From Nitrosotalea sp. (GTDB lineage: Archaea; Halobacteriota; Syntropharchaeia; Alkanophagales; Methanospirareceae), in the NCBI GenBank assembly GCA_020725315.1, contig DYFG01000011.1, positions 4,722-21,982 on the forward strand: a stretch of 17,261 nucleotides of DNA, read 5' to 3'. This document shows positions 6,815 through 14,619 of the stretch, in pieces. Position numbers and translations under genes: made by a program. Each line of letters starts with the position of its first letter. Position 1 is the first letter of the stretch. The notes under the pieces were generated by a model. It was not told the DNA's origin. It worked only from the letters and a program-made list of their open reading frames with translations, and searched no databases.

Positions 6815-7408
6815 CGTTCTCTCCACCCGGTATATATCCACGGGTATGAACTTCTTATCCTTTTTATGGAACCAGAACCGCCTCCTCAGTGGAAATGCGA
6901 CTGGAAAGTGACGAATTGACGCAGAGGGGAGAAAACTTTTTACAAAGGATTCACTGCCCGCATTGAGGATGGAGTAGACAACGGGTGCGATTTCAAGAGC
7001 TCTTTCCAAGAAGATTCTATCCGCATGCCTGTTTTCCCGTTGTGCACCAAAGGGGGGATTCATCACGACGGTGTCACCCTTCCCTTCCACTTCTCGCACA
7101 TCACACCTTCTGAATTCCACCGCCACACCAATCTTCGCGTTGTTTGATTGCGCGACTTCTATCATCTTCTCGTCGCTATCAATCCCAATTACTTCCTTCG
7201 CACCCAATACCTTCGCACCTATTCCCAATATCCCGTTACCACATCCGAGATCGTAGACCACCCGGTCTTTAATATCGCCGTTCATGAACGCGAAATAGAG
7301 TAATTCAGAAGCTATCGTAGCGGGAGTTGAATACTGCTCGATATCAGCATCGGGCTCCTCTATCTCCTCCACACGTTCTAATAGAATTGCCAGTTCCTTT
7401 TTCTTCAT
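6812..7408 (-). CDS. METTL5-like N6-adenine rRNA methyltransferase
   Basis: This is a class I SAM-dependent methyltransferase. It has SAM-binding motif DLGCGNGILGIGA (53-65) with the acidic GIDSDE strand after it, and the N6-adenine catalytic motif NPPFG (117-121) followed by the RHADRIFLERALE segment found in archaeal METTL5 relatives. EQYSTP (24-29), before motif I, is also typical. METTL5 with TRMT112 methylates an adenine of the small-subunit rRNA decoding region; the archaeal homologue is expected to act on 16S rRNA. The open frame extends to an ATG at 7438, but I prefer ATG 7408 (198 aa). It is preceded by GTGAGG, the family usually begins MKKK-x-L, and the 7438 codon lies inside the likely TATA box. 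Transcribed divergently from the pyrophosphatase. Confidence 0.9.
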   Translation of the reverse strand: MKKKELAILLERVEEIEEPDADIEQYSTPATIASELLYFAFMNGDIKDRVVYDLGCGNGILGIGAKVLGAKEVIGIDSDEKMIEVAQSNNAKIGVAVEFRRCDVREVEGKGDTVVMNPPFGAQRENRHADRIFLERALEIAPVVYSILNAGSESFVKSFLPSASIRHFPVAFPLRRRFWFHKKDKKFIPVDIYRVERT

Positions 7409-7435
7409 CCTCACGCCCTCGGAAAAGAACCACAA

Positions 7436-7455
7436 CATTTATTTATATTTATGGG
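7436..7455. promoter_or_regulatory. Shared TATA region between methyltransferase and pyrophosphatase genes
   Basis: TTTATTTATATTTAT (about 7438-7452) reads as a TATA box on both strands. Leftward, a start about 26 bp away falls near 7418, ten bases before the methyltransferase ATG at 7408. Rightward, a start near 7470 gives a leader of roughly 55-60 nt ending in GAGGT (7513-7517), 11 nt before the pyrophosphatase ATG. Confidence 0.4.
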
Positions 7456-7528
7456 GTGAAAGAAGAAAAGTGCAGGAGCTCCTAAGAGCTATCGAGAAGC
7501 GTTTTAAAAACCGAGGTAAGAGTGGAGA

Positions 7529-9637
7529 ATGAACGTGCTCTGGTTTGCCCCGATTGCAGGGCTTGTAAGTTTGGTGTTCGCCGCGATATTCGCAGTTTAC
7601 ACGCTCAAGCAGGAATCAGGCAGTGATAAAATGAATGCGATCTCTGGAGCTATCCAAGAGGGTGCAGCAGCGTACTTGAACCGGGAATATAAGACGATCG
7701 CGGTCGTTGCGGTAATAACCGCGGTGATATTACTCGTTGCCTTATCGAACTCCTTTGAAGGCAGGTTTTTCGATTCCGGACGAATTGCACTCGGGTTCCT
7801 GGTGGGTGCTGCGGGTTCTGCTGCGGCAGGCTATATTGGGATGTCAGTTTCGACGCGGGGCAATACCCGGGTTGCGCAAGCTGCATTCTCAGGTGTACGA
7901 AAAGCACTTGGGATTGCGTTCAAGGGTGGTGCGGTAACCGGGCTTGCGGTGGTTGGGCTTGCGTTACTTGGGACGAGTTCTTTTTACATCCTTTTTGGTA
8001 GAGATTCGCATGCGGTGGACCTCGTCGTGGGGTATGGGTTCGGTGCTTCTTTGATCTCGTTATTCGCCCGAATCGGAGGCGGGATCTATACAAAAGCAGC
8101 AGATGTGGGTGCTGACCTGGTGGGCAAGGTAGAAGCAGGAATTCCCGAGGACGACCCGAGAAATGCCGGTGTCATTGCTGATAACGTCGGTGACAATGTG
8201 GGTGACTGCGCAGGCATGGGAGCCGACCTCTTTGAGACGTATGTGGTTACAGCGATTGCAGCAATGCTCATTGGTGGGTTAATGATAAATGCGGGAGAAG
8301 TAGCACGAGTTTTTCCCGGAATTGCATCAGGTTTAACACTCATCGAATATCCGCTGGTTTTAGGTGCGGTTGCAATCTTCGCTTCGATTATAGCGATCTT
8401 TGCCGTGCGGATAGGCACAAAAGAGAACATCATGGGGACGTTATACAAGGGCGTGATTACCGCTGCGGTGCTCAGTGTTATTCTCTTCTATCCGGTAACC
8501 GTGCACTTATTTGGTACTAACCCAGCTGCTCATTCACTCTTCATCTCCGCAGTCGTGGGGGTCATTATAATGGCTCTTATGGTGGTATCTACCGAATATT
8601 TCACACAGATCCATGCACCCGTAAAGTCAATTGCAGATGCCAGCAAGACGGGAGCGGGCACTAATCTCATTACCGGTCTTGCAGTTGGTATGATGTCCTT
8701 GGGTTGGCCGGTGATCATCATCTGCGGTGGGATACTGGTTGCGTATCTCGTGCCATTCGTGGTTACCGGCGCGGGTATAGCTGGGCTGTACGGGATTTCA
8801 ATTACTGCAGTCGCAATGCTCTCGACCACCGGTATCATCGTTGCACTCGACTCGTACGGTCCGATCACCGACAATGCGGGCGGTATTGCCGAGATGGCGG
8901 ACTTACCACCCGAGGTGAGAGAGACGACTGACAAGCTCGACGCCGTTGGTAACACCACGAAAGCGGTAACCAAGGGGTATGCAATCGCATCAGCGGCAAT
9001 CGCAGCATTAGCACTGTTTTCTGATTATCTGCATAAAATCGGTGGTGGCGTAACTGCGGCAGATTTCAGCCTCTTCAATCCGCTCGTGCTCATCGGCTTA
9101 TTGATTGGTGGACTTTTACCCTTCATCTTCAGCTCAGTGATGATGCGTGCAGTGGGTAAAGGCGCATTCAAGGTCGTTGAAGAGGTAAGAAGACAATTCA
9201 AGGAGATACCGGGCATATGGGAAGGCACGACGAAGCCGGAATACGGCAAATGCGTTGACATCGTTACCTCTGCGGCGTTACGAGAAATGATCGTGCCGGG
9301 CATGATCGCCGTGGTGGTGCCTGTGGTTGTGGGTCTTGTGCTTGGCGCAATTGCGCTCGGTGGACTGTTAATCGGGGTGATTATCTCAGGCTTGACGCTC
9401 GCACTGATGATGGCGAATGGCGGTGCAGCCTGGGACAATGCGAAGAAGATGATCGAGGATGGTTATCTCGGTGGCAAGGGAAGTGATGCGCATAAAGCTG
9501 CAGTCGTGGGCGATACGGTCGGTGACCCGTTCAAAGACACCGCAGGGCCAGCGATTAATCCGCTCATCAAGGCAATGAATATGGTTGCCATCCTGTTCTC
9601 GTCGCTCTTCCTGGCTACGGGCGTGTTGCCGATGTGA
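7529..9637 (+). CDS. hppA: Membrane-bound proton-pumping pyrophosphatase, K+-independent type
   Basis: HppA couples hydrolysis of cytoplasmic pyrophosphate to ion pumping across the membrane. The 702-aa length, about 16 hydrophobic segments and conserved loops fit. The substrate loop is DVGADLVGKVEAG with EDDPRN (192-211), then DNVGDNVGDCAGMGADLFE (218-236). Other conserved loops include DNAGGIAEM (448-456) and, near the C-terminus, KAAVVGDTVGDPFKDTAGP. The K+ determinant reads GNTTKAVTKG (474-483): Lys478 and Thr481 occupy the positions where K+-dependent enzymes have Ala and usually Gly/Ala. Known Na+-pumping forms are K+-dependent, so this is most likely a K+-independent H+ pump. Pumping specificity is inference from these residues. 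The ribosome binding site is GAGGT (7513-7517). The gene is richer in GC than most of the window, with no damage seen. Confidence 0.97.
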   Translation: MNVLWFAPIAGLVSLVFAAIFAVYTLKQESGSDKMNAISGAIQEGAAAYLNREYKTIAVVAVITAVILLVALSNSFEGRFFDSGRIALGFLVGAAGSAAAGYIGMSVSTRGNTRVAQAAFSGVRKALGIAFKGGAVTGLAVVGLALLGTSSFYILFGRDSHAVDLVVGYGFGASLISLFARIGGGIYTKAADVGADLVGKVEAGIPEDDPRNAGVIADNVGDNVGDCAGMGADLFETYVVTAIAAMLIGGLMINAGEVARVFPGIASGLTLIEYPLVLGAVAIFASIIAIFAVRIGTKENIMGTLYKGVITAAVLSVILFYPVTVHLFGTNPAAHSLFISAVVGVIIMALMVVSTEYFTQIHAPVKSIADASKTGAGTNLITGLAVGMMSLGWPVIIICGGILVAYLVPFVVTGAGIAGLYGISITAVAMLSTTGIIVALDSYGPITDNAGGIAEMADLPPEVRETTDKLDAVGNTTKAVTKGYAIASAAIAALALFSDYLHKIGGGVTAADFSLFNPLVLIGLLIGGLLPFIFSSVMMRAVGKGAFKVVEEVRRQFKEIPGIWEGTTKPEYGKCVDIVTSAALREMIVPGMIAVVVPVVVGLVLGAIALGGLLIGVIISGLTLALMMANGGAAWDNAKKMIEDGYLGGKGSDAHKAAVVGDTVGDPFKDTAGPAINPLIKAMNMVAILFSSLFLATGVLPM

Positions 9638-9705
9638 ATGGGCATTTATAGCTCATAATTAAAAGTATAATTCAATCTCGACGCATGAAGTAGAAAGACA
9701 GGTAG

Positions 9706-10311
9706 ATGATAAAAGAGATGGAGATGACTGTGAGGGAAAAGATAAAGATAGTGATAAAGATGAATAAGATCGCATTAGCCAAGCTCCTTATTCCTTTTGG
9801 TATCGCTGGTTTCATCGTGGCATTTTTATGGCTCTTCTTCCCAGAGGATTTTGGGAAATATGTGACGGTTTTCGGTGTTTATTCATTTCTGCCGCTTGTT
9901 GGTCCTCTTTCTGTCGTTCCAACAGGGTTAGGCCTTGGTATTCATCCGGTACCTCTTGTATCGTTTATCATTTTCATGGACGCCGTGCTCGCTTTATTTT
10001 TGGTCTGGAACTTCGATTACGCGAAGAAAGTACCAGGTATAGGAGAGCTGGTCGAAAGGGTAGAGAGAAGTGGAGAAGAGGCAATAAGAAAATATAAATG
10101 GGCGAAGCGATTTGGGTTCATAGGGGTAGTCCTTTTGGTCATATTTCCACTCCAATGGACCGGGGCGGGGGTCGGTTCAATTGTGGGGCGGCTCATCGGA
10201 ATGCCGTCTCTAATGACCTGGCTCGCTGTGGTTACTGGTACGTTTATTCGATCTACCATTCTGATATACGCCAGTTGGCTTTTTGCCTTCATTGTGAACC
10301 TTTTTTTATAA
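9706..10311 (+). CDS. Integral membrane protein, small multidrug export family (COG2426-like)
   Basis: A 201-aa protein with about five hydrophobic segments (near 24-45, 52-76, 79-102, 136-163 and 168-199) and a charged cytosolic stretch at 105-134. The segment FPLQWTGAGVGSIVGRLIGMP (147-167) resembles the G-T-G-A-x-x-G-S re-entrant motif of the Sm_multidrug_ex family. VGPLSVVPTGLGLGIHP (65-81) is a matching first half, suggesting an internal pseudo-repeat as in the DedA superfamily. The substrate is unknown; 'multidrug export' is a family name, not a demonstrated role here. The start is uncertain: ATG 9706 has AGGTAG too close, while ATG 9718 and 9724 leave more room after AGGT (9700-9703). 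It is 68 bp downstream of hppA on the same strand and could share its transcript. Confidence 0.7.
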   Translation: MIKEMEMTVREKIKIVIKMNKIALAKLLIPFGIAGFIVAFLWLFFPEDFGKYVTVFGVYSFLPLVGPLSVVPTGLGLGIHPVPLVSFIIFMDAVLALFLVWNFDYAKKVPGIGELVERVERSGEEAIRKYKWAKRFGFIGVVLLVIFPLQWTGAGVGSIVGRLIGMPSLMTWLAVVTGTFIRSTILIYASWLFAFIVNLFL

Positions 10312-10312
10312 A
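10303..10312 (+). promoter_or_regulatory. Candidate TATA box for tRNA-Ser
   Basis: TTTTTATAAA at 10303-10312 lies 22-25 bp before the first tRNA base and overlaps the stop codon of the membrane-protein gene (TAA 10309-10311). Position and sequence fit an archaeal TATA element. Confidence 0.4.
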
Positions 10313-10329
10313 CACACGAACTATTGTAT

Positions 10330-10415
10330 GCCAGGGTGGCAGAGTGGACTAATGCGGTGGCCTCGAGAGCCACTGTCCCGAAAGGGACTCTCAGGTTCGA
10401 ATCCTGATCCTGGCG
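10330..10415 (+). tRNA. tRNA-Ser (anticodon CGA)
   Basis: A complete class II cloverleaf can be folded. Acceptor GCCAGGG pairs with TCCTGGC and the discriminator is G. The anticodon stem GTGGC/GCCAC closes loop CTCGAGA, giving anticodon CGA (codon UCG). A long variable arm GTCCC-GAAA-GGGAC is diagnostic for Ser. The T-arm is TCAGG-TTCGAAT-CCTGA. No intron and no encoded CCA. It is followed directly by an inverted-repeat element. Confidence 0.97.
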
Positions 10416-10423
10416 CTTATTAT

Positions 10424-10548
10424 AACCACAAGATTACACAGATTTTCACACAAACTTTCTTAGAAAGAAAGTTTGATCAAAGAAAGTGGTTTTTGATAAA
10501 ACTTTTTCCTAAAAAGGTTCAGTGTTAATCTCGTAAAATCTCGTGGTT
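10424..10548. repeat. Nested inverted-repeat element (MITE-like or terminator cluster) next to tRNA-Ser
   Basis: The ends form an imperfect inverted repeat. Left arm 10424-10449 begins AACCACAAGATT and continues with CAGATT. The complement of the right arm 10522-10548 begins AACCACGAGATT and continues with CGAGATT. About 20 of 27 positions agree with one gap. Inside are a perfect 11-bp stem CAAACTTTCTT/AAGAAAGTTTG with a 3-nt loop (10451-10475), the palindrome TTTGATCAAA (10472-10481), and a second hairpin AACTTTTT-CCT-AAAAAGGTT (10500-10519). No protein is encoded. The right end meets the cobS stop codon. It may be a dispersed repeat, or simply a bidirectional terminator for tRNA-Ser and cobS. 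Confidence 0.6.
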
Positions 10549-11330
10549 TAAGTAAAGAGTATCGCCCAGAGGAGCAGCGTTGTGCACCGTGCGAGCTCGT
10601 TCGAAGCACCCATAATGTCGCCACTTATCACGCCCAACTTCTTTATCGCCACGTACGAGACCAAACATGCGACGACGATGCCCGTAAACACGAGGAAGAC
10701 GCGAACTGAAGTGGTAAAAACGGTAAAGAGCAATGCAAGGAGCATGGCAGAAAGGAGCGTACTCATGTATTTCCGTGGCGAGAAAGACTGTATAAACAGA
10801 GCTCCCAGTCCTTCGTTATCATCGAATCCTTTGCCGAGTACCATGCACGTATTCATACCGAGCTTCGCAGAGACCTCCGCGATTACGAATACCGAAGCGA
10901 AATCGTACAACGAGATGAAATTGAAGGTAAAAGTAGTCGCTGTTAAACCTGCACCTATACTCTCAACAGCAAATAAACTCACGAGGAGAAGAAGGATAGT
11001 AGCGAACAATCCCGCTATGCCCGTCTTATCATCCCTCATCGCCCTTATTTTATCACCTTTGCTTCCCGGTGCCAGTAATCCATCAAAGAAATCTGCCAAG
11101 CCATCCAGGTGTATCAGACCTGTGACAAGGTAAAGAGCGAGCAGCGTGAGCAAAGCGGCAATTTCATTCGCCGCACCCAGGTATCCAAAAGCGAGAAAAG
11201 CTACCACAGCGACAGGTAAGCCGATCAATAACGCAACAAAAGGGAAGAGATAACTCCTCGCTGCCACTACTTCTATTTTTATCCCCTCCCTTACTGGTAT
11301 CTGCGTTAAGAAACTGATGAGATCAAGCAT
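10548..11330 (-). CDS. cobS: Adenosylcobinamide-GDP ribazoletransferase (cobalamin synthase)
   Basis: CobS joins adenosylcobinamide-GDP with alpha-ribazole (or its phosphate) in the membrane, the last assembly step of B12-type cofactors. Diagnostic motifs are HLDGLADFFDGLL (74-86), with the metal-binding Asp residues, and MRDDKTGIAG (98-107). The rest is mostly hydrophobic with about six to seven membrane segments, as in the family. I start at ATG 11330 (260 aa), preceded by GAGG at good spacing; the upstream frame to 11387 lies within the nitroreductase gene and lacks family sequence. The nitroreductase TAA (11334-11332) is separated from this ATG by one base, so the two genes are translationally coupled. 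The 3' end abuts the inverted-repeat element. Confidence 0.93.
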   Translation of the reverse strand: MLDLISFLTQIPVREGIKIEVVAARSYLFPFVALLIGLPVAVVAFLAFGYLGAANEIAALLTLLALYLVTGLIHLDGLADFFDGLLAPGSKGDKIRAMRDDKTGIAGLFATILLLLVSLFAVESIGAGLTATTFTFNFISLYDFASVFVIAEVSAKLGMNTCMVLGKGFDDNEGLGALFIQSFSPRKYMSTLLSAMLLALLFTVFTTSVRVFLVFTGIVVACLVSYVAIKKLGVISGDIMGASNELARCTTLLLWAILFT

Positions 11331-11331
11331 C

Positions 11332-12093
11332 TTATCCTCTTCTTCCAACCGGCATGATATACAGCGGTTCCTCTTCCTCTGGTGCATTCAAGACTTTTTT
11401 TACCTTATCGTCAAAGAATGCGCCTATTGCTACGGTTCCGAGGCCCAAGGAAACGGTCTGTAAATAAACGTTCTCCGCCGCATGACCAACTTCCATGTGC
11501 ACATATCTTCTTCCTCTTTCTCCATATTTCACCGTTGTTCGTTCATAAACGGCAGTGAACACGATGTTAATAGCTGCGTCTTCCACACATTCCTCTCCAA
11601 GAGCAGCATTCGCAAGATCCACCCTCACGTCTCCTTCTTTAACTTTTTCCAGCACGTGAACCCCTGTTTTATACCGGTAAACACCTTTATCCAATCCCTC
11701 TACATCCCCAACAACCAGATACACCTCGAGAGGATAGAGTCCACCCGCGGAAGCCGCAGTCGCACCAGTCACGTATTTCTGCGCTCTCCTCTCTCTCCAT
11801 GGCGCGGTAATACCATGAGCAGCCCAGAGTAGCTGTGATACCTCCTCGAGTGTTAAACTATCGCCTGAATACGCTCGTATTGACCTTCTCCGTGCTAATG
11901 CCTCCTCTACCGATGTTTCACTCTCATACCGTGGTTCTGGAAGTTTTATACGTTCTCCAACCCCTATTTTCTGCATCTCCTCCGTTTTGAAGGGCTCTGC
12001 GGGTTTTTGTGGCATTAGAAGAGAAAACGAGAGTGCGAGTGCCGTTACTACTGCAATTGCTACAATCGCGCCTATTATGGATCTCGTTGGCAT
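11332..12093 (-). CDS. Membrane-anchored SagB-type nitroreductase-family oxidoreductase
   Basis: A 253-aa FMN-dependent nitroreductase-fold protein. Residues 5-27 are a hydrophobic helix after MPTR, so the domain is probably exported and N-terminally anchored; I see no lipobox cysteine. The fold contains RRSIRAYSG (69-77, FMN phosphate contact), SQLLWAAHGIT (86-96), SAGGLYPLEVYLV (115-127), HMEVGHAAENVYLQ (199-212) and GLGTVAIGAFFDD (217-229). This order is that of SagB-like dehydrogenases and 'nitroreductase family' proteins common in anaerobic archaea. SagB enzymes oxidise azolines in peptide modification, but no cyclodehydratase or precursor gene is visible, so that role is unsupported. 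It is coupled to cobS. A BluB-like role in lower-ligand synthesis is unlikely because BluB needs oxygen and is cytosolic. The substrate is unknown. Confidence 0.85.
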   Translation of the reverse strand: MPTRSIIGAIVAIAVVTALALSFSLLMPQKPAEPFKTEEMQKIGVGERIKLPEPRYESETSVEEALARRRSIRAYSGDSLTLEEVSQLLWAAHGITAPWRERRAQKYVTGATAASAGGLYPLEVYLVVGDVEGLDKGVYRYKTGVHVLEKVKEGDVRVDLANAALGEECVEDAAINIVFTAVYERTTVKYGERGRRYVHMEVGHAAENVYLQTVSLGLGTVAIGAFFDDKVKKVLNAPEEEEPLYIMPVGRRG

Positions 12094-12190
12094 TGTCCGC
12101 TATTCCCCTTTTCAAGTGATTTTAATAACTTTGCTACGTATTAAGTAAACTTTGTCAGGGAGAAGGTGGGGCGTTGAACAAGTGAGTAAA

Positions 12191-12263
12191 CGCCCAGGTC
12201 GGGATTTGAACCCGAGTCCGAGCCTCGACAGGGCTCAATGATAGGCCGCTACACCACCCGGGC
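12191..12263 (-). tRNA. tRNA-Asp (anticodon GUC)
   Basis: On the reverse strand acceptor GCCCGGG pairs with CCTGGGC (one G-U), with discriminator G as expected for Asp. Anticodon stem GAGCC/GGCTC closes loop CTGTCGA with anticodon GTC. T-arm is TCGGG-TTCAAAT-CCCGA and the variable loop is short. No intron and no encoded CCA. A TATA box TTTATAAG (complement of 12287-12294) lies about 26 bp upstream. Confidence 0.97.
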
Positions 12264-12285
12264 TTATGCTTTATTATCCTCTGTA

Positions 12286-12366
12286 CCTTATAAATACTTA
12301 TATCTTTAATTGGATAGGGTTTAAAAGTGAACTCTTTCTACCAAAGAGAGAAAAGCAAAAGGTGAG
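12286..12366. promoter_or_regulatory. Divergent promoters of tRNA-Asp and EF-2, with EF-2 ribosome binding site
   Basis: CTTATAAA at 12287-12294 is, on the - strand, a TATA box about 26 bp ahead of tRNA-Asp. On the + strand TTATAT at 12298-12303 is a candidate for EF-2 (start near 12326), with TTTAAAAG (about 12320-12327) as an alternative. GGTGA at 12361-12365, 7 nt before the ATG at 12373, is a consensus archaeal ribosome binding site and fixes the EF-2 start. Confidence 0.5.
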
Positions 12367-12372
12367 AAGTGA

Positions 12373-14559
12373 ATGGCAACGAGAGGTAAGAAAGCAGTGG
12401 GAAAGGTCAAACTGTTGATGGACAAGACAGAGCGAATACGAAACATCGGTATCATCGCGCATATCGACCACGGAAAGACCACATTGACTGATAACCTCCT
12501 TGCAGGAGCTGGAATAATATCGAAAGAGTTAGCAGGCGAGCAACTCTTTACCGATTTTTATTATCTGGAACAAGAAAGGGGGATAACGATATTTGCCGCG
12601 AATGCGTCCATGGTTTATGGTTATAAAGGTCAAGATTACCTCATAAATCTTATCGATACACCGGGTCATGTGGATTTTGGTGGCGATGTGACACGAGCGT
12701 TGAGAGCCGTTGACGGTGCGGTGGTTGTCGTTGATGCCGTAGAGGGTGCGATGCCGCAGACCGAGACCGTGCTGAGGCAGGCGATGAAAGAGAATGTGAG
12801 ACCCGTTCTCTTCATTAACAAAGTTGATAGGATGATAAACGAGCTGAAGGTGGATGCGCATGCGATGCAAATCCGGCTCGGCAAGATAATAGATAAAATA
12901 AATGAGCTGATAAGGGGCATGAAGAAGGATAAATACGAGGAGTGGAAGTTTGACGCTGCGAAGGGTAATGTTGCTTTTGGCTCTGCATTGTATAACTGGG
13001 CGGTAAGCATTCAAACCATGAAGAAGACCGGGATTGGGTTTAAGGAGGTATATGAGTATTGCAGTCAAGAGAAGATGAAGGAATTGGCGGAGAAGTGCCC
13101 TGCTTACGAGGCGGTTCTTGATATGGTAATAGAGCACCTTCCCTCGCCCTTAGAGGCACAAAAGTATCGCATCCCCATAATTTGGCGTGGAGACGATGAG
13201 ACCGAGATAGGAAAGAGTATGGCACGCTGTAATAGAGAGGGAGAGATCGCTTTTATGGTTACCAGCATCGATGTGGATCCGCATGCAGGAGAAGTTGCCA
13301 CAGGGAGACTTTTTAGTGGCACGGTGCAAAAGGGGCAGGAATTACTCGTTTCAGGCACGTATAAAAAGGACCGGGTTCAGCAGGTGGGTATCTTTATAGG
13401 CGAAGAACGGGTAGAGGTGGATAAGATACCTGCTGGTAACATTGCTGCACTCGTCGGTATGAAGGATGCTATAGTCGGCTCGACGCTTTCTACATCGGAG
13501 ATGGTCCCCTTTGAGAGTATAAAGCATTACAGTGAGCCGGTCGTTACGGTCGCAGTAGAAGCGAAGAGCACCAAAGACCTGCCTCGACTGGTCGAAGTGC
13601 TCAGGAAGATGGCTAAAGAAGACCCGATGATACGCGTTGAGATAAACGAGGAAACGGGTGAGCATCTCGTTTCTGGCATGGGTGAGTTGCACCTTGAGAT
13701 CATCACGTATCGGGTAGAGCATGATGAGGGCGTTCCTATAATCGCTTCGCCACCCATCGTTGTGTACCGTGAGACGGTGGAAGAGAAGGTGGGTCCCGTG
13801 GAAGGGAAATCGCCGAACAGGCACAACAAGTTTTATTTTGAAGTCGAACCCCTGGGTGCAGAGGTAGTGGAAAAGATAAAATCAGAAGGTATCACCGTGG
13901 GCAAAGACAAGGTTTTGTTGCGAGACAAGCTGATTGAAGCAGGAATGGGGAAAGAGGAAGCCAAAAATGTCGTTGATATCATCGAGGGTAACGTATTGGT
14001 CGATATGACAAAGGGAATTCAGTATCTGCGAGAGACGATGGAGTTGATCCAGGAAGGGTTTGAGGATGTGATGCTCAAGGGACCCTTGGCACGGGAGAAG
14101 TGCAGGGGTGTCAAAGTGAAATTGGTGGACGTGAAGCTGCATGAGGACTCGATACACCGAGGACCTGCACAAGTTATTCCCGCGGTCCGAAATGCTTTAC
14201 TGGCGGCTATTCTGCTCGCAAAGGCAACCTTCCTCGAACCGGTGGTGGAGGTGTTCATAAGCATACCGCAGAATTTGCTGGGAAACGTAACGAGGGAGTT
14301 ACAGAGTCGAAGAGGGCAAATATTGGAGATAAAAACCGAGGGCGATATGGTTTCGTTGAAGGCCGAGACACCGGTGGCAGAGATGTTTGGCTTCGCTGGC
14401 GATATACGGTCTGCAACAGAGGGGAGAGCGCTCTGGAGCACCGAGTTCGCGGGCTTCAAGCCTATACCTCAGGCTCTATTCGGCGAAAAGGTGATGGAAG
14501 TGCGGAAGAGGAAAGGCATGAAGTTGGAGATGCCAAACGTATCTGATTTTGCGTCTTAG
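12373..14559 (+). CDS. fusA: Translation elongation factor 2 (aEF-2)
   Basis: This GTPase drives ribosomal translocation. The 728-aa length matches archaeal EF-2. G-domain motifs: G1 AHIDHGKT (29-36), G2 RGITI (69-73), G3 DTPGH (95-99), G4 NKVD (149-152). Domain IV carries LHEDSIHRGPAQ; His595 is the residue converted to diphthamide in archaea and eukaryotes, which excludes a bacterial EF-G. The C-terminal domain V has SRRGQI and MFGFAGDIRSATEGRALWS, and the protein ends in the usual conserved tail. The gene is intact, with a GGTGA ribosome binding site 7 nt before the ATG. It is flanked by tRNA-Asp (divergent) and the HAD phosphatase gene (60 bp downstream, same strand). No paralogue features are seen, so it should be the housekeeping copy. 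Confidence 0.98.
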   Translation: MATRGKKAVGKVKLLMDKTERIRNIGIIAHIDHGKTTLTDNLLAGAGIISKELAGEQLFTDFYYLEQERGITIFAANASMVYGYKGQDYLINLIDTPGHVDFGGDVTRALRAVDGAVVVVDAVEGAMPQTETVLRQAMKENVRPVLFINKVDRMINELKVDAHAMQIRLGKIIDKINELIRGMKKDKYEEWKFDAAKGNVAFGSALYNWAVSIQTMKKTGIGFKEVYEYCSQEKMKELAEKCPAYEAVLDMVIEHLPSPLEAQKYRIPIIWRGDDETEIGKSMARCNREGEIAFMVTSIDVDPHAGEVATGRLFSGTVQKGQELLVSGTYKKDRVQQVGIFIGEERVEVDKIPAGNIAALVGMKDAIVGSTLSTSEMVPFESIKHYSEPVVTVAVEAKSTKDLPRLVEVLRKMAKEDPMIRVEINEETGEHLVSGMGELHLEIITYRVEHDEGVPIIASPPIVVYRETVEEKVGPVEGKSPNRHNKFYFEVEPLGAEVVEKIKSEGITVGKDKVLLRDKLIEAGMGKEEAKNVVDIIEGNVLVDMTKGIQYLRETMELIQEGFEDVMLKGPLAREKCRGVKVKLVDVKLHEDSIHRGPAQVIPAVRNALLAAILLAKATFLEPVVEVFISIPQNLLGNVTRELQSRRGQILEIKTEGDMVSLKAETPVAEMFGFAGDIRSATEGRALWSTEFAGFKPIPQALFGEKVMEVRKRKGMKLEMPNVSDFAS

Positions 14560-14587
14560 CACTTCTTCTTTTGAAGATGAAGAGAGG

Positions 14588-14602
14588 GTGTAAATAAAAA
14601 TA
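14588..14602 (+). promoter_or_regulatory. Candidate TATA box for the HAD phosphatase gene
   Basis: TAAATAAAA (14591-14599) is centred about 25 bp before the ATG at 14620, and no ribosome binding site precedes that ATG. The arrangement suggests a leaderless transcript separate from EF-2. Confidence 0.3.
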
Positions 14603-14619
14603 AGTAGCAATCTTGCATC

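Noticed and set aside
7409..7438. Ten-residue N-terminal extension of the methyltransferase
   Set aside because: The codons overlap the TATA box, and the downstream ATG has a GTGAGG site and the family's usual N-terminus.
7474..7490. AGGAGCTCCT palindrome and small hairpin in the hppA leader
   Set aside because: Only five base pairs in the hairpin and no conserved riboswitch features; could be chance.
8086..9438. Several long reverse-strand and alternate-frame ORFs inside hppA and similarly inside EF-2
   Set aside because: They are shadows of GC-rich, codon-biased genes, rich in Ser/Pro/Thr and without recognisable domains.
10328..10528. A 66-codon ORF across tRNA-Ser and the inverted repeats
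   Set aside because: It is translation of the tRNA gene and non-coding repeat; no ribosome binding site and no protein-like composition.
11331..11387. Upstream extension of CobS inside the nitroreductase gene
   Set aside because: It is out-of-frame nitroreductase sequence; the ATG at 11330 has a ribosome binding site and fits the family start.
11700..12093. Peptide-modification (azoline) cluster suggested by the SagB-like protein
   Set aside because: No cyclodehydratase, precursor peptide or transporter gene is nearby.
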